Assembly (NCBI GenBank): GCA_031263965.1
Contig: JAISES010000386.1
Location: forward strand, 1 to 5,802
From: Prevotella sp.
Lineage (GTDB): Bacteria > Bacteroidota > Bacteroidia > Bacteroidales > Dysgonomonadaceae
Reading direction: 5' to 3'
DNA length: 5,802 nt
The translations under genes and the position numbers were made by a program. Below, one piece after another: positions 5,801 through 5,802 of the stretch. Under the pieces are notes generated by a model. The model was given only the letters and a program-made list of their open reading frames with translations, did not search any database and was not told the origin of the DNA. How positions within the stretch are numbered: the stretch's first letter is position 1; every line of letters begins with the position of its first letter.

Positions 5801-5802
5801 AG

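Overview
The window looks like a chromosomal segment of a Bacteroidales bacterium, possibly a Dysgonomonas or Parabacteroides relative. This rests on AT-rich intergenic DNA, starts without clear Shine-Dalgarno sequences, −7 elements resembling the Bacteroidetes TAnnTTTG pattern, a lipoprotein with an acidic stretch after its lipobox cysteine, and a small Fur protein of the type common in this phylum. No DNA-mobility gene, phage gene, rRNA, tRNA or CRISPR array is visible.

Layout. Positions 2-100 hold the last 32 codons of an unidentified plus-strand gene. A Fur-family metalloregulator follows (196-618, plus). It converges on a hybrid malic enzyme, maeB (3066-781, minus), and a long hairpin (679-755) lies between their ends and probably terminates both. 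Upstream of maeB on the same strand is a 224-base gap with a likely maeB promoter. Beyond it is a tight minus-strand cluster in the order rfbC (5643-5095), GH25 lysozyme-like protein (5095-4310) and S41-family lipoprotein peptidase (4289-3291). rfbC and the GH25 gene share one base (TAATG), and the next gap is 20 bases, so these three are probably one transcript. The right end holds GC-rich palindromes.

How the genes work together. The minus-strand cluster is concerned with the envelope: RmlC makes the dTDP-rhamnose precursor for surface polysaccharide, the GH25 protein is membrane-anchored with a muramidase-type domain facing the periplasm, and the S41 protein is a lipoprotein. maeB is central carbon metabolism (malate to pyruvate with NADPH) and is probably transcribed separately. 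The Fur-family protein is a separate regulator that may control itself.

The main signal beyond ordinary genes is a dispersed repeat of about 35 bases present three times: upstream of the Fur gene (118-152), overlapping the Fur stop codon in inverted orientation (601-636), and just upstream of rfbC (5650-5684). The first and third copies match at 33 of 35 positions. The first two flank the Fur gene as an inverted pair with a perfect 15-base core. Two further repeat types, the 679-755 hairpin and the palindromes at 5724-5800, also look like members of dispersed families. I see no clear undescribed multi-gene system here.
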